A DNA stretch of 64,000 nt from Symbiodinium natans (GCA_905221605.1 CAJNDS010002599.1:62001-126000), one strand, 5' to 3'. Counted from the stretch's first letter, positions 45,648 to 56,180 are shown. A program made the numbers and translations. The notes: generated from the letters alone by a model not told the origin.

Positions 45648-45770
45648 CTAAACCCTAAACCCTACACCCTACACCCTAAACCCTAAACCCTAAACCCTAA
45701 ACCCTAAACCCTAAACCCTAAACCCTAAACCCTAAACCCTAAACCCTAAACCCTAAACCCTAAACCCCAA
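45648..45770. repeat. CCCTAAA array
   Basis: About fifteen units, with two CCCTACA near the start. Confidence 0.97.
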
Positions 45771-45956
45771 CCAAACCCTCAGCTAATGTTCCCTAAACTC
45801 CTAAGCCGACTGCGCCACCGCCCAAGCCCGTTTATATGCACGCACGGATGTTTAGGATTCAGGGTTGGGGCTCTGGGGGGGGGGGGCCCTAAACCCTATA
45901 AGCCCTAAAACCCTAAACCCTAAACCCTAAACCCTAAACCCCAAACCCTACACCGA

Positions 45957-46030
45957 GTTCCAGGACTCGCCGGAAGTGCACTGCGGACCGTGGGGCGACT
46001 GCGGCACACAGCCGCAGCTGACAGGCACCC
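45957..46030 (+). CDS. Exon candidate, three-residue spaced Cys
   Basis: Frame EFQDSPEVHCGPWGDCGTQP then QLTGTR. HCGPWGDCG resembles thrombospondin-like or CCP motifs. C-strand array (45900-45950) before, G-strand array (46055-46125) after. Confidence 0.4.
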
Positions 46031-46034
46031 GGGG

Positions 46035-46130
46035 GGGGAGGGGGGGGGAGGGGGGGGTTTGGGGTTTAGGGTTTAGGGTTTGGGGTTTAGGGGTTAGGGT
46101 TTGGGGCTTTGGGGGTTTAGGGTTTAAGGG
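46035..46130. repeat. Poly-G then TTTGGGG/TTTAGGG array
   Basis: GGGGGGAGG-type tract followed by ten G-strand units. 46131-46690 is filler with a poly-G at 46515-46525. Confidence 0.93.
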
Positions 46131-46690
46131 GGGAGGGGCGAGAGAGAGGACCCAAAAAACATCTCCAATCAAGTGGACCAAGAACCTGCTTCCGCATAGA
46201 GTTGAGAGCTCTCAAGGCTTAGAAGGGAAACCTGTAAAGCATCTCCCCAAACCCTATCCCGAAACAACAAAATCCCTAAACCCTAAATACCCTAAATTCC
46301 CTAAAATCCTTCAACCCAAAAAGCTCGAAGCCCTCGTGAGGGAAAAACTTGGAGGTTCATGGGTACTGATAACCGCAATTATAAGGATCACCGTACTTGT
46401 AATATAGGGTGTAGGGTTTAGGGTACTGGTAGCCCCAATGATACCTGCACTTCTAATGAAGTCCTCTAAGTCGGTTCACGTAGACTTCTACTTAAAATGA
46501 ACCTTAGGGCTTGGGGGGGGGGGGGCAGGGCGGGGCTCCACTTTCTCTGCCATTTTGAAGGCTCTGAACCTTCTAAGTTGTGGGGTGTGTGGAGTCGCAG
46601 ATAATGCAAGAGCCCCTGGGTGTACCCCTTCAAGGTCTCTTCATAAATTATAGCAGCATTATAGCATTAGTTCATTGTTATACTTTTATA

Positions 46691-46900
46691 TTATTTTAGG
46701 CCTAGGGCCTGGCGGCACGGCCCCCGCCACTAAAGCCCGAAGCCTTAAACCTTCGCATCTGGAGTATCAATGAGCATCATCCGCATACCGACAGGCTGTT
46801 CTGTGTCAGGGTTAAGGGACCGAGGTGAACCTTAAACCCTAGACCCACATCCTTTTCAACCGCATGCGCACACGAGCGCGAGCAACAGCATCACCTTTCT
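46691..46900. repeat. Partial copy of the right-end module
   Basis: GGCGGCACGGCCCCCGCC, then AAAGCCCGAAGCCTTAAACC and GAGCATCATCC, leading into a CT tract, mirrors 62757-62890. Confidence 0.6.
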
Positions 46901-47422
46901 CTCTCTGTCTCTCTTATCCTTATCCTTTTCCTTCTCTCCTCTTTCTCTAGATCATCTTTCTCATATTTTGTCGTTCACCGTTCGTCTTTCTCGTACATCT
47001 TTCTCTTTTCTCAATCTTTCACCTTTCGCTTTCGATCTTTCTCTCTTTCTCTCTTTCTCTCTTTCTCTCTTTCCCTCTTTCCCTCCTTCTCTCTTTCTCT
47101 CTTTCTCTCTTTCTCTCTTTCTCTCTTTCTCTCTTTCTCTCTTTCTCTCTTTCTCTCTTTCTCTCTTTCTCTCTTTCTCTCTTTCTCGCTTTCTCGCTTT
47201 CTCTCTGTCTCTCTGTCTCTGTCTCCCTTTCTCTCTTTCTCTCTTTCTCCCTTTCCCTATTTATCTTTTTCTCTGTTTCTCTCTTTCTGCTTTTCTCTCT
47301 TTTCTCTCTTCTCCCTGTCTCTCTTTCCCTCTTTGCCTCTTTCCCTCTTTCCGTCTTTCTCTCTTTCTCTTTCTCTCTTCCTCTTTTTTCTCTTTCTCTC
47401 TCTGTCTCTCTCTTTCCTTGGT

Positions 47423-47483
<61 letters not shown>

Positions 47484-47490
47484 GTCTTAT
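46890..47490. repeat. (CTTT/CTCT)n polypyrimidine tract
   Basis: About 600 bp almost purely C/T on this strand, giving FLSFSLSLF-like frames (artefacts) and E/R/K-rich frames on the other strand. Mirror symmetry allows H-DNA. Confidence 0.97.
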
Positions 47491-47599
47491 GTGTTACCTG
47501 GCTATATTGCTGTACAGTCAAGGCCATCCCCCCCCCCCCCTCTCTCGTCTCGTAACATCAGCTCTGGCGCCCAAGCTCCTAAGCCGCTTCAGGGTTTTT

Positions 47600-47712
47600 G
47601 GGTTTTGGGTTTGGGGTTTTGGGTTTAGGGTTTTGGGTTTAGGGTTTTGGGTTTAGGGTAAGTTTTGGGTTTAGGGTTTTGGGTTTAGGGTTTAGGGTTT
47701 TGGGTTTAGGGC
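47600..47712. repeat. TTTTGGG/TTTAGGG array
   Basis: Alternating TTTAGGG and TTTTGGG, a 14-bp higher-order unit. Confidence 0.94.
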
Positions 47713-47735
47713 TTCTTAGCCCGGATGAGGCTGCT

Positions 47736-47815
47736 TCCAGCTGGAGCCATGCCAGTCCGTGCATTTCGTGGGCGAAGAGAATTGCGACCCGGCGGCGGGT
47801 TTGGAATTTGAGGGT
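47736..47815 (+). CDS. Exon candidate, Sushi-like
   Basis: Frame QLEPCQSVHFVGEENCDPAA then GLEFE. P-C-(x)5-V-G-EE-x-C matches the V-x-GE-x-C theme. The acceptor may be GGCTGCTTCCAG. Confidence 0.35.
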
Positions 47816-48150
47816 TTGGGAGGTTGAGGCTCCTACATATACATGTATATACGCAGACGCATGTTGTTGAGACTTTGTAGCTCCTTTTGTTGCGATGTAC
47901 GCAAGACTAAGAATCAAAATAAATCGGGATGAAGGTTTGGCGCTCGTGGCGCAAAAGAGCAGGCGCCCCCATTTTCATACCTGCCCCTTGAATTTTGACA
48001 TGGTGTTGAGGGATGTTTAGCTTTTGGGATGTGAGGCATCGCCTGAGATCCCTGAAGTCGGACTGCACAGAAAATCCGTCGGGCTCGCCAGGGCTTAAGC
48101 AGACAGTGTAAAGCCGAAACCCCCTCAACCCTAAACCGCCAGCAAGCTAT

Positions 48151-48247
48151 CTGGGACTCTCTTTACCTACAATTTTATGGGTCATACCGTCATACCTACT
48201 ACTTCTGGGGTAGTTACTACTAAACTGCAGGTAAATAGAGTCCCAGG
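48151..48247. mobile_element. MITE-like element, family C
   Basis: CTGGGACTCTCTTTACCTAC and GCAGGTAAATAGAGTCCCAG inverted ends; second copy at 14341-14440. Confidence 0.82.
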
Positions 48248-48255
48248 CCGTTCTT

Positions 48256-48330
48256 GAGTAAGGCATGTACGACAACTCCAGCTGTCCGTTGATCTTCGCG
48301 CCGGGCCCGCAGCGTAAGGTTCCCTCACCC
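48256..48330 (+). CDS. Exon candidate, GMYDNSSC
   Basis: Frame GMYDNSSCPLIFAPGPQRKV. Shares GMYD-x-S-x-C with 39420. CCCTAAA/CCCTGAA units (48344-48410) follow. Confidence 0.3.
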
Positions 48331-48489
48331 CCAGGCCCAGAGTTGAACCCTGAACCCTAAACCCTAAACCCTAAACCCTAAACCCTAAACCCCTGACCCC
48401 TGAACCCTAAGCCCTTCTTGCATATGAGGGTTTAAAGGTCTCTGGGGATCAGAGTCCTTTGAACCTTCCGGGTGTGGCCTCTGTAGATG

Positions 48490-48620
48490 TATGTGTATAT
48501 ATATATAATATACATATGCGCCTTATGTATGTATATATACATATAAATATAGATATAAGTATAAGTATAAGTACGAATAAATAGATAAATGAATATGTGT
48601 ATATATATATATATATGCAT
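48490..48620. repeat. AT-rich microsatellite cluster
   Basis: TATATATA, ATAAGT and GTATATAT runs. Confidence 0.93.
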
Positions 48621-48859
48621 ATATACTGTCACAAATCATGGTCCTGGGGGACCCAAACATGACCTCAATTCCTCAGTTCAATAGTGGACCATATGTCAGG
48701 CTTGAGCCGTCCGCCCCATTGCTCAATATCCCCCCCACCCCCCCCCCCGCCCCCCCAAATGATGCAGCAGCCAATAAGCAATCAGCCAGAGTGAGCTCCA
48801 GTTGTGAAATTTAGGGTTTGGGATTTAGGGTGTTTTCACAATCTGCAAACGCAGGAGAG

Positions 48860-49046
48860 GTACGCAATGCCAGAGCTTCATGAGGCAATCAAAGCTCGCC
48901 GACAACAAGCCATACCAGGTACCAGAATCCGTGCTACGTGCACCCGAATGCTCGAGCGAGACGTGTTGCCCGCCAGTCCTGAACACGGTTGGCCGCCACA
49001 AGACGTCATGGCCAGTGGGCGGAGACCATTGGACTTGACTGTCTGA
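48860..49046 (+). CDS. Exon candidate of about 60 codons ending TGA
   Basis: Frame RYAMPELHEAIKARRQQAIP, GTRIRATCTRMLERDVLPAS, PEHGWPPQDVMASGRRPLDL, then TV and TGA. Protein-like and the longest open patch on the right side; the minus strand is open too. It could be a terminal exon. Unrecognised. Confidence 0.42.
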
Positions 49047-49084
49047 ATGCTTTCCTTGTCGGCAAGAGGGAAGCCTCAATCCTC

Positions 49085-49395
49085 TACCCTCAACCCCTCA
49101 ACCCTAAACCCTAAAACCCTAAAACCCTAAGACCCTAAAACCCTAAAACCCTAAAACCCTAAAACCCTCAAACCGTGAAACTCTGAAACCCTGAAACCCT
49201 AAGACCCTAAGACCCTAAAACCCTAAAACCCTAAAACCCTAAAACCCTAAAACCCTAAAACCCTAAGCCCTAAGCCCTAACTGCACCTGGCCCCTGAACC
49301 CTGAAGCCTCTAAGCCCCAAACCTCCCAAAACCCGAAACCCTAAACCCTAACCCGAAACCCTAAACCCGAAACCCTAAACCCTAAACCTCCCAAA
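49085..49395. repeat. CCCTAAAA octamer array, CCCTAAG and CCCGAAA variants
   Basis: Octamers at 49100-49265, then mixed units to 49395. Confidence 0.96.
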
Positions 49396-49400
49396 ACCCA

Positions 49401-49440
49401 AGTGAGGCCGGGCGAGGAGTGCCAGGTGCGCTGCAAGGCG
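49401..49440 (+). CDS. Exon candidate, PGEEC module
   Basis: Frame VRPGEECQVRCKA, sister of 40648. A 50-bp patch between C-strand and G-strand arrays. Confidence 0.4.
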
Positions 49441-49720
49441 AGGTTTAGGGTTTAGGGTTTAGGGTTTAGGGTTTTAGGGGTTTAGGGGTTTAGGGGTTTA
49501 GGGGTCTAGGGGTTTAGGGGTTTAGGGGTTTAGGGGTTTAGGGGTTTAGGGGTTTAGGGGTTCAGGGGTTCAGGGGTTCAGGGGTTTAGGGGTTTAGGGG
49601 TTTAGGGGTTTAGGGGTTTAGGGGTTTAGGGGTTTAGGGTTTAGGGGACAAGGTTTAGGGTTTCGGGTTTAGGGGTTTAGGGTTTAGGGTTTGAGGAGGG
49701 TTCAGGGTTTAGGTTTGAGG
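49441..49720. repeat. TTTAGGG then TTTAGGGG octamer array
   Basis: More than 20 TTTAGGGG units with TTCAGGGG variants; the reverse-complement octamer (CCCCTAAA) follows at 49833-49905. Confidence 0.97.
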
Positions 49721-49829
49721 CTCTTCAGTGTGTGAGGCGGTTTAGGATTTGTGTTTGGAGGGGCCAAGGCTTCTTGGAGGAGGGGGGATAGAGTGGGTTC
49801 TGTTGGCTGGCTTCGGGTTCTTGAGGGTA

Positions 49830-49930
49830 CCCGAAACCCCTAAACCCCTAAACCCCTAAACCCCTAAACCCCTAAACCCCTAAACCCCTAAACCCCTAAA
49901 CCCCTAAACCCTAAACCCTAAACCCTAAAA
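49830..49930. repeat. CCCCTAAA then CCCTAAA array
   Basis: Nine octamers and four heptamers. Confidence 0.97.
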
Positions 49931-50070
49931 CTACGACATGGCGACTCTTCAAGGGACTCAGGGCTCTTTCAGAGTTCCTGTTACTGGCTTCCGCGTCTTC
50001 AAGGTTTTGGGGTGTGCGAGTTGGTCTCAACTCAGGGGAGATACTGGGAAGGCTACCAGAATATGTCCTA
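49930..50070 (+). CDS. Exon candidate of about 45 codons
   Basis: Frame YDMATLQGTQGSFRVPVTGF, then RVFKVLGCASWSQLRGDTGK, then ATRICP. C-x-x-W and a second Cys; lies between two C-strand arrays. Confidence 0.4.
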
Positions 50071-50344
50071 AACCCTAAACCCTAAACCCTAAACCCTAAA
50101 CCCTAAAAAGAAACGCAGCACGCAATGATGACCCCACTTGCGCCCACCTGTGCGCAGAGCAGCCGAAAGAATACTAAGACTTAAAACCCCCAAGCGCCAG
50201 CTCCAACACCATAAACCCCTGAAGCCCTCGCAAATGCACAGCTTTGCTTACTGTAAACCCCGCCCGCCCCCGGCAATCGAAACCTATACAGGGTGTCAGG
50301 GCTTGGGGTTGTAGAGTTTAGGGTTCTGGGTTTAGGGCCGTCTA

Positions 50345-50465
50345 AAGACCTAAATCCTGAACCCTAAACCCCAAACCCCAAACCCTAAACCCCTAAACCC
50401 CTAAACCCCTAAACCCCTAAACCCCTAAACCCCTAAACCCCTAAACCCTAAACCCTAAACCCTAA
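50345..50465. repeat. CCCCTAAA/CCCTAAA array
   Basis: Seven octamers and several heptamers. 50110-50340 holds filler with a weak patch at 50106-50180. Confidence 0.96.
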
Positions 50466-50467
50466 AC

Positions 50468-50545
50468 CCAGTGGACTGCAAGGCACCCTTCGTGGGCTCA
50501 CCGGGGCTTGCCTCCTGCAAAAGCCCGAGCCCAAGAGCTCCACCC
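50468..50545 (+). CDS. Exon candidate, FVGSPGLASC module
   Basis: Frame VDCKAPFVGSPGLASCKSPS. C-x-x-x-F-x-G-x-P-(x)3-SC matches the consensus of 14745, 18089 and 61512. C-strand array before, G-strand array (50552-50820) after. Confidence 0.42.
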
Positions 50546-50551
50546 ACCTTG

Positions 50552-50820
50552 ATTTAGGGTTTAGGGTTTAGGGTTTAGGGTTTAGGTTTAGGGTTTAGGG
50601 TTTAGGGTTCAGGGTTCAGGGTTCAGGGGTTTAGAGGTTTAGGGACTTGGGAGTTTCGGGGTTTAGGGGTTAAGGTTTAGGGGTGTAGGTGTTTAGGGGT
50701 TTTGGGTTTAGGGGTTTAGGGGTTTAGGGGTTTAGGGGTTTAGGGGTTTAGGGGTTTAGGGGTTTAGGGGTTTAGGGTTTAGGGGTTTAGGGGTTTAGGG
50801 GTTTAGGGGTTAGAAGTGTT
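50552..50820. repeat. TTTAGGG then TTTAGGGG arrays
   Basis: Heptamers followed by about a dozen octamers. Confidence 0.96.
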
Positions 50821-51007
50821 AGAGTGTAGAGGGTCTTGGGTTTAGAGGTTTAGCTTGGACTTAGGTTCAGGGCTTGGGGGCTTTTAACATGAATCGGGCT
50901 TAGGATTTTGTGGTTTGGCCTGTAGGGTTGCCCCCCTTCGATTACTGGACGCTTGCACGCTAAACCCTAAACCCTAAACCCTAGACCCTAAACCCTAAAC
51001 CCCACAG

Positions 51008-51085
51008 TTGAGTGCTCCGTACTAGTCTTGGGTATTTTCTGGAAGACGGCCTGGGAGATCTACCGTTTTGGGTTCCTTGAGATAC
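51008..51085 (+). CDS. Exon candidate
   Basis: After AACCCCACAG: VECSVLVLGIFWKTAWEIYR then FGFLEIP. Hydrophobic; CCCTAAA units precede. Confidence 0.28.
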
Positions 51086-51504
51086 CACGCCGAACCCCCA
51101 AACCCTAAACCCTCAGCCCCCAGCCCCCAAGCCCCGAAGCCCCTCCCCGAACTGACCCTTCCCACGTTTGACAGCCCTTCCACCCTACCCTCAATGTGGC
51201 CGTGGCCCCAACAGCTCTAGGCCCTCCCTTCTTGGTTCTGAGCCCTACCCGATGAGTCCATCCTGAATTGCCCTAAGCCCTGCACCCTCTGGACCCTGTC
51301 AACTTGCTGAAACCCCCCTGAACCTCCCGAAACCCAAACCCCCTGAACCCCCTTGAGCCCTCAATCTGATTATGAACCCTCGATTGTTTTTGATACCCGA
51401 ACCCCCCGTGAACCGCCCAAGAACCGCCCCAAGCCCTCAGCCCAAGATACCTGAGATCCTAGACCCCTAAACCCTAAACCCTAAACCCGGCTTAGGACAG
51501 GTTA

Positions 51505-51640
51505 GGGTTTAGGCCCTGAACCCCAAACCCCAAACCCCAAACCCCAAACCCCAAACCCCAAACCCCAAACCCTAAACCGCAAGCCGCAAACCCCAAACCC
51601 CCAAACCCCAAACTCTAAACCCTAAACCCTAAACCGACCC
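51505..51640. repeat. CCCCAAA then CCCTAAA array
   Basis: About sixteen units, first half CCCCAAA. 51100-51500 is degenerate C-rich filler. Confidence 0.95.
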
Positions 51641-51649
51641 TCCACAGAC

Positions 51650-51800
51650 ACACGGACTTCCCCAGCCTCACCCTTACAGGCCGCAACACTGAGTGGAACG
51701 GCGTGGCGGCCTCAGAGGGCTCTCCAGGCCGTGTTTAGGGTTTAGGGTTTAGGGTTTATGGAGGGTTTATATAGGGCTTATTAGAGTTTAGGGTTCAGGG
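51650..51800 (+). other. Array-flanked patch, uncertain frame
   Basis: GC-rich patch 51641-51732 between C-strand and G-strand arrays, with CCCTTACAG inside. Two frames are open and neither is convincing. Confidence 0.3.
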
Positions 51801-52039
51801 TTTGGAGATCAGGGTTTGGGGTTCGTGGATCCCCAACATCGTCCCCCAAATTGTAGGATTCCCTCACAATAAGCCCCCCCAATAAGATACCCCTAATTTT
51901 AATACATAAGCGTACATGTCTTCTAGCTGTTTTTGTAGGGCTTGGGTGTATAGAGTCTTACCCCCGAAGCCGGGATAAGCCCTCCGGAGTCTAAAGTGAT
52001 ATCCCCGAAGCTTACCCTAAACCCTATAACCCGAAACCC

Positions 52040-52125
52040 GAAACCCTAAACCCTAACCCTATATATAGCCCTAAACCCTAAACCCTAAACCCTAAACCCT
52101 AAACCCTAAAATAGCCCTAAACCCT
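52040..52125. repeat. CCCGAAA/CCCTAAA units
   Basis: Includes an ATATATAGCCCTAAA break. 51800-52040 is filler. Confidence 0.93.
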
Positions 52126-52250
52126 AAATCCTAAACCTTTTCTTAATCCTAAACCTTTTCTTGACCGCAGTATGGGTAGGTAGGGGTTTACCTAACAACC
52201 GCAGCCCCAAAGCTCTCGCTTCAACCTTTCCCTTGTGGATCAGCTTTCCC

Positions 52251-52430
52251 TGGTAGCCCCGTGGTACCCTTTTGCCCTGTCAGGGTTTGGGGTTTGGGGT
52301 TTAGGGTTTAGGGTTTAGGGTTTAGGGTTTAGGGTTTAGGGTTTATTGTTTTCAAGGTTCCCTTATAAAGTAGCCAACCCCCCAGAAGGGCACTCCTCCT
52401 TGTTTTGATAAGGCGACTGGGATGGCAAGT
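52251..52430. mobile_element. Family A MITE-like element interrupted by a TTTAGGG array
   Basis: Left TGGTAGCCCCGTGGTACCCT, right GCGACTGGGATGGCAAG-like end, interior TTCCCTTATAAAGTAGCCAA. Nine G-strand units (52278-52345) sit inside. Confidence 0.68.
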
Positions 52431-52842
52431 AGATTAAAGTCACGGCACTAGGCCCGAACCCCTAAGCCCGAAGCCCTAAAACCCTCACCCCGCTTCGCCC
52501 TCCCCCCATCTCCCCCCTCCCAAGCATCTTGAACCCCCTAAAGTCCTTACAGCCCTAAACCCTAAAACTCTACAACCCAAAGAGCCCTTAAAGCATAAAG
52601 CATGCAACTCTGCAACCCTAAACTATACCCCGGAACCTGCTGGTTCTTTGTAGGGAATGAGGGATCTCGGTACCTTGTAACCGCGAATAAACACCAATTA
52701 AGGTTTTTTTCAGGGTACCTACTCCCTCACCCTGCCAAAAACCAGCAAGTTTACCTAAAACCTAAACCCTAAACCCTACACCCTAACCCCTAACCCCTAA
52801 GCCCTACACCCTTAACCGTACCAGTAGGAAAAAGCTCCAAGG

Positions 52843-52905
52843 CTTACGACTGGACTCCGCCCTCTTGCGTGTGTGGCGGCCTCGGCTTCGTGCCGCATGA
52901 GGGTT
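52843..52905 (+). CDS. Exon candidate, C-x-C-GGLGF
   Basis: Frame YDWTPPSCVCGGLGFVPHE. W and C-x-C-x-GxGF; C-strand units before, long G-strand array (52893-53080) after. Confidence 0.38.
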
Positions 52906-53230
52906 TAGGGTTTGGGGTTTGGGGCTTGGGGCTTAGGGCTTGGGGCTTAGGGCTTAGGTTTAGGGTTTAGGGTTTAGGGTTTTATTGTGTAGGTTTAGGG
53001 GTTAGGGTTTAGGGTTTAGGGTTTAGGGTTTAGGGTTTAGGGTTGAGGGTTGAGGGTTTAGGGTTTAGGGTTTAGGGTTGTAGTAGTTTAGCAGGGCTTA
53101 GGGCCTTTGGGCCTTTGGGCCTTTGGGGCGTGGGGTTTAGGATTTAGGGCTTCAATGAGGGTTTAGGGTGTAGGGTTTCCGGAGGGCTTGATAGGGCTTC
53201 GCGGGGCTTAGTCGGGGTTAGGGCTTGGGG
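52893..53230. repeat. TTTAGGG-type arrays
   Basis: Mixed G-strand units including TTGAGGG and GCTTAGG. Confidence 0.94.
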
Positions 53231-53344
53231 GCCTCAGGGGGCTTCTTACTTCGCCCATGCTTGAACTTGATTCTTTTTTGGGGGGGTTTCTTATTTAGTA
53301 GGAATAACAGCCTACACCCCACACCCTCCCTAAATTTAAGAGCC

Positions 53345-53880
53345 TCCGGCTCAAGCCGCCGACCCCGCCAGAGCATAGTTGAAAGGTCTAAACCCGCTCG
53401 TCGGCTCAACTTTCCTCATCGCATGGTTCGAAGAGCATCGCAGCCTGCTCGGCAGAATCCCAAAAAGTTGTGAAACGCTCGCGCCTCTGTGAAAGGGGGG
53501 GGGGTAGGGGGTAGCACCAGGACCCAAACAGTTTAGGAGCTGCAATTTGTTGACCAAAGGCGACCCAGCACCCATATTGGGTGGGGTAGCAGGTGTGGGT
53601 GGCCCTCTTTGATGCCTGATTACGATCCGAGAAAGGTAGGGGGGGTTAGGGTCGGGGGGGGGGGGGGGGGGGGTAGGGCGGGAAAGGGGCGGTTTGGGTT
53701 TTTCCAAAAAAGCCCCTATGCCCTGTGCGAAACCGCCTATGGTCCATGAGTTTACGCGGTGTGGGTGGCCTGGCCCTCCACGGAAAAGCTGCCGGGGTAC
53801 CCCCCCCTACCCCCCCCCCCCTACCCGGCCCTTTTTGGAGGTTTTCACCTCCAGAAACCTATCCAACACGCCGCCAGGGT
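53345..53880. other. Repeat-poor stretch with poly-G/poly-C tracts
   Basis: Poly-G at 53653-53672 and poly-C at 53810-53820. GTGTGGGTGGCC occurs at 53591 and 53758. Open frames on both strands, none convincing. Confidence 0.4.
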
Positions 53881-53885
53881 CGGCG

Positions 53886-53965
53886 GACCCTAAACCCTAA
53901 ACCCCAAACCCTGAACCCTGAACCCTGAACCCTGAACCCTAAACCCTAAACCCCACACCCGAAGC
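53886..53965. repeat. CCCTAAA/CCCTGAA array
   Basis: Eleven C-strand units. Confidence 0.95.
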
Positions 53966-54156
53966 CCTGAACTGTTTGCTGGACCTACTGCTCACCTTGC
54001 TCCCTGAACCCGGGGCGTGAACCCCGACCCTTCAGCAGACAATGCTTCGGCGGTTCAGGGCTTGAACGTTCACATAGGGACTTAGGGTTGAGGGTTTTGG
54101 ATCGAACCCTAAAAACTAAACCCTAAACCCTAAATTATGAACCCTAAAACTTTGCA

Positions 54157-54295
54157 TATTTGCCGCGAGGCCCGAATCCTAGAGCTGTGGAAGGCTACTT
54201 CTTCAACGCTTCGGGGTGGCCAGGGCCTGAGCAAACGGGTCTTCAGCCTCTACCCCAAACTCCCTAAACTTATCGGCTTCTTAAGGGAGGGTTCG
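54157..54295 (+). CDS. Exon candidate of about 46 codons
   Basis: Frame CREARILELWKATSSTLRGG, then QGLSKRVFSLYPKLPKLIGF, then LREG. It runs into a family D repeat from 54240, so the real end is earlier. Confidence 0.25.
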
Positions 54296-54400
54296 GGAAC
54301 CTAAGGGAAGCTCCCTAAACTTATAGGCTTCGTGAGGGAGGGTTCGGGAAGCTTCCGGAGCCTTAGGGAGTATTATGGAGCCTTTGGGTTACACATCCCC
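54240..54400. repeat. Dispersed repeat family D, tandem copy
   Basis: AGGGAAGCTCCCTAAACTTA and GAGGGAGGGTTCGGGAAGCT occur twice, then TTAGGGAGTATTATGGAGCC. Confidence 0.65.
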
Positions 54401-54409
54401 CCTTGAAGT

Positions 54410-54478
54410 GAAACCCTAAACCCTAAACCCTAAACCCTAAACCCTAAACCCTAAACCCTAAACCCTAAACCCTAAACC
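54410..54478. repeat. CCCTAAA array
   Basis: Nine perfect heptamers. A weak patch GSLPTSFCPSDPRALL follows after CCCGCAG at 54527. Confidence 0.96.
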
Positions 54479-54574
54479 CCCCTCCCTCCCTCACAACCCT
54501 GAAATAAACCCTTCACACACCCGCAGGGTTCCCTTCCGACGAGCTTCTGCCCGAGTGATCCGCGAGCTCTCTTA

Positions 54575-54958
54575 CCACCCTAAACCCTAAATCCTAAACC
54601 CTAAACCCTGAACCCTAAAGGCCTCCTTATAAGGAGCAAGGTTTAGGCTTTTGCTCGGTTTTTGGTGCTTCAAACCTTGTGACCCTAAACTCAACCCTAA
54701 ACCCTAAACCCTAAACCCTAGACCCTAAACCCTAAACCCTAAACCCTAAACACCTACACCCTAAACCCTAAACACCTAAACCCTAAACCCTAAACCCTGT
54801 TTAAACCCTAAGGCCCTAAGGCCCTAAGGCCCTAAACCCTAAACTTCGCCCTAAACCCTAAACCCTAAACCCTAAACCCTAAACCCTAAACCCTAAACCC
54901 TAAACCCTAAACCCTAAACCCTAAACCCTAAACCCTAAACCCTAAACCCTAAACCCTA
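54575..54958. repeat. CCCTAAA arrays
   Basis: Three blocks; the last (54850-54955) has fifteen perfect heptamers. Includes CCCTAAGG and CACCTAAA variants. Confidence 0.97.
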
Positions 54959-54977
54959 CCCGCTCTACCCACCCTCC

Positions 54978-55052
54978 CCGTTTTTGGCACCCCCATCCTG
55001 CCAAAGCACTGGGGAAAGATTTTCGCTGGAAGCTTTGAGGATGGCAGAGGGT
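54978..55052 (+). CDS. Exon candidate
   Basis: Frame APPSCQSTGERFSLEALRMA. C-x-S-TGE-x-F is Sushi-like. C-strand array before, G-strand array (55050-55105) after. Confidence 0.35.
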
Positions 55053-55169
55053 TTAGGGTTTGGGGTTTGTTTAGGGTTTGGGGTTTAGGGTTTAGGGTTT
55101 AGGGGTGGTTGGGGACCCCTAGGGTTGAGGGTCTAGGGTTTAGGGCTTTAAGAGGGGTTTCGGGCTTAG

Positions 55170-55332
55170 GATGTAGGACGTGTTGCGTGATGCTGTTTTG
55201 TCCTCGGGCAAGCAACATGCCACGGAGAATGACACGACGACATGGTTTATCGCATTTGACCGTGCTGATGCGAAGCACATGCAGTCCTTGAGGCAGCATG
55301 CGGCAGATGTCGCTTCGGGCCTTGAAGGATGA
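55170..55332 (+). CDS. Exon candidate of about 50 codons ending TGA
   Basis: Frame DVLRDAVLSSGKQHATENDT, then TTWFIAFDRADAKHMQSLRQ, then HAADVASGLEG and TGA. Well-balanced composition, most codons unlike the repeats. No family recognised; could be a separate enzyme-like exon. Confidence 0.48.
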
Positions 55333-55609
55333 AACTATGGCTGCGAGGGTTTAGGGTTTAGGGTGTAGGGTTTAATTTCAGGCTTCTTACGAACAGAGCA
55401 AAGTTCAACTCTAGACCGCTCAAGCCTTCAACCCTTTGAAACCCTTAGCAGTTGAAGCCCCAACCCTCTGCACCCCAAACCGCTTAAGACCCTGTGCACT
55501 CAACCCGAAACCTCCTAAACCTGAACCCTCAACATCTTGTTCTACAACCCGAAGCCCTAAACCCTAAACCCTGAACCCCTCTTAAAGCCCTAAACCCTAA
55601 ACCCTCAAC

Positions 55610-55790
55610 CCTAGGGGTCCCCAACCACCCCTAAACCCTAAACCCTACACCCTGAACCCTAAACCCTTAACCCTTAACCCTTAACCCTTAACCCTTAACC
55701 CTAAACCAATCACCCTTAATCAATCACCCGTAACCCTTAACCCTCAACCCTACACCCTACACCCTAAACCCTAAACCCTAAACCCCCTTG
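55610..55790. repeat. CCCTTAA and CCCTAAA array
   Basis: A short CCCTTAA run (55665-55700) within C-strand units. 55400-55600 is degenerate C-rich filler. Confidence 0.93.
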
Positions 55791-55802
55791 GTGCCCAGAG
55801 GT

Positions 55803-55872
55803 TTTGCGACCCGGCGCAGAACTACACAGGGACGGCCGAGGTGGTCTGCAGCCAGGTGCCAGGGCTGGCTCT
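55803..55872 (+). CDS. Exon candidate, NYTGTAEVVC module
   Basis: After GGTGCCCAG: RFCDPAQNYTGTAEVVCSQV. C-D-x-A-x-x-Y-x-GTAE-(x)2-C matches 9474 and 35024. Confidence 0.45.
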
Positions 55873-55989
55873 ACGGGCGCCTAAGTATGGGGTTTTACAG
55901 GGGTTTTGTAGGGTTGAGGGTGCTCAGCCCTAAACCCTAAACCCTCAACCCTAAACCCTAAACTCTATAAAGGGCCCAGGGAGCAGAGT

Positions 55990-56180
55990 GCGTATACGGC
56001 TTACATTAATCCCCAAACCCTAACCCCCAAACCCTAAACCCTAAATCCTAAACCGCCAACCCTAAACCCCAAACCCCCAACCGCCAACCCTGAACCCTAA
56101 ACCCCAAACCCCTATGCCCCCAAACCTCGAGCCCCAAAGCCTCCACCCTAAACCCCAAACTCCAAACCCTAAACCCTCAT
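55990..56180. repeat. CCCTAAA/CCCCAAA degenerate array
   Basis: Irregular C-strand units. Confidence 0.9.

Noticed and set aside
46968-47555. 195-codon + frame and Glu/Arg-rich minus frame
   Set aside because: Pure product of the polypyrimidine tract (LSLFLSFS / EREREREKE).
54410-54955. CRISPR-like array
   Set aside because: The repeats are contiguous 7-8 bp telomere-like units without spacers.
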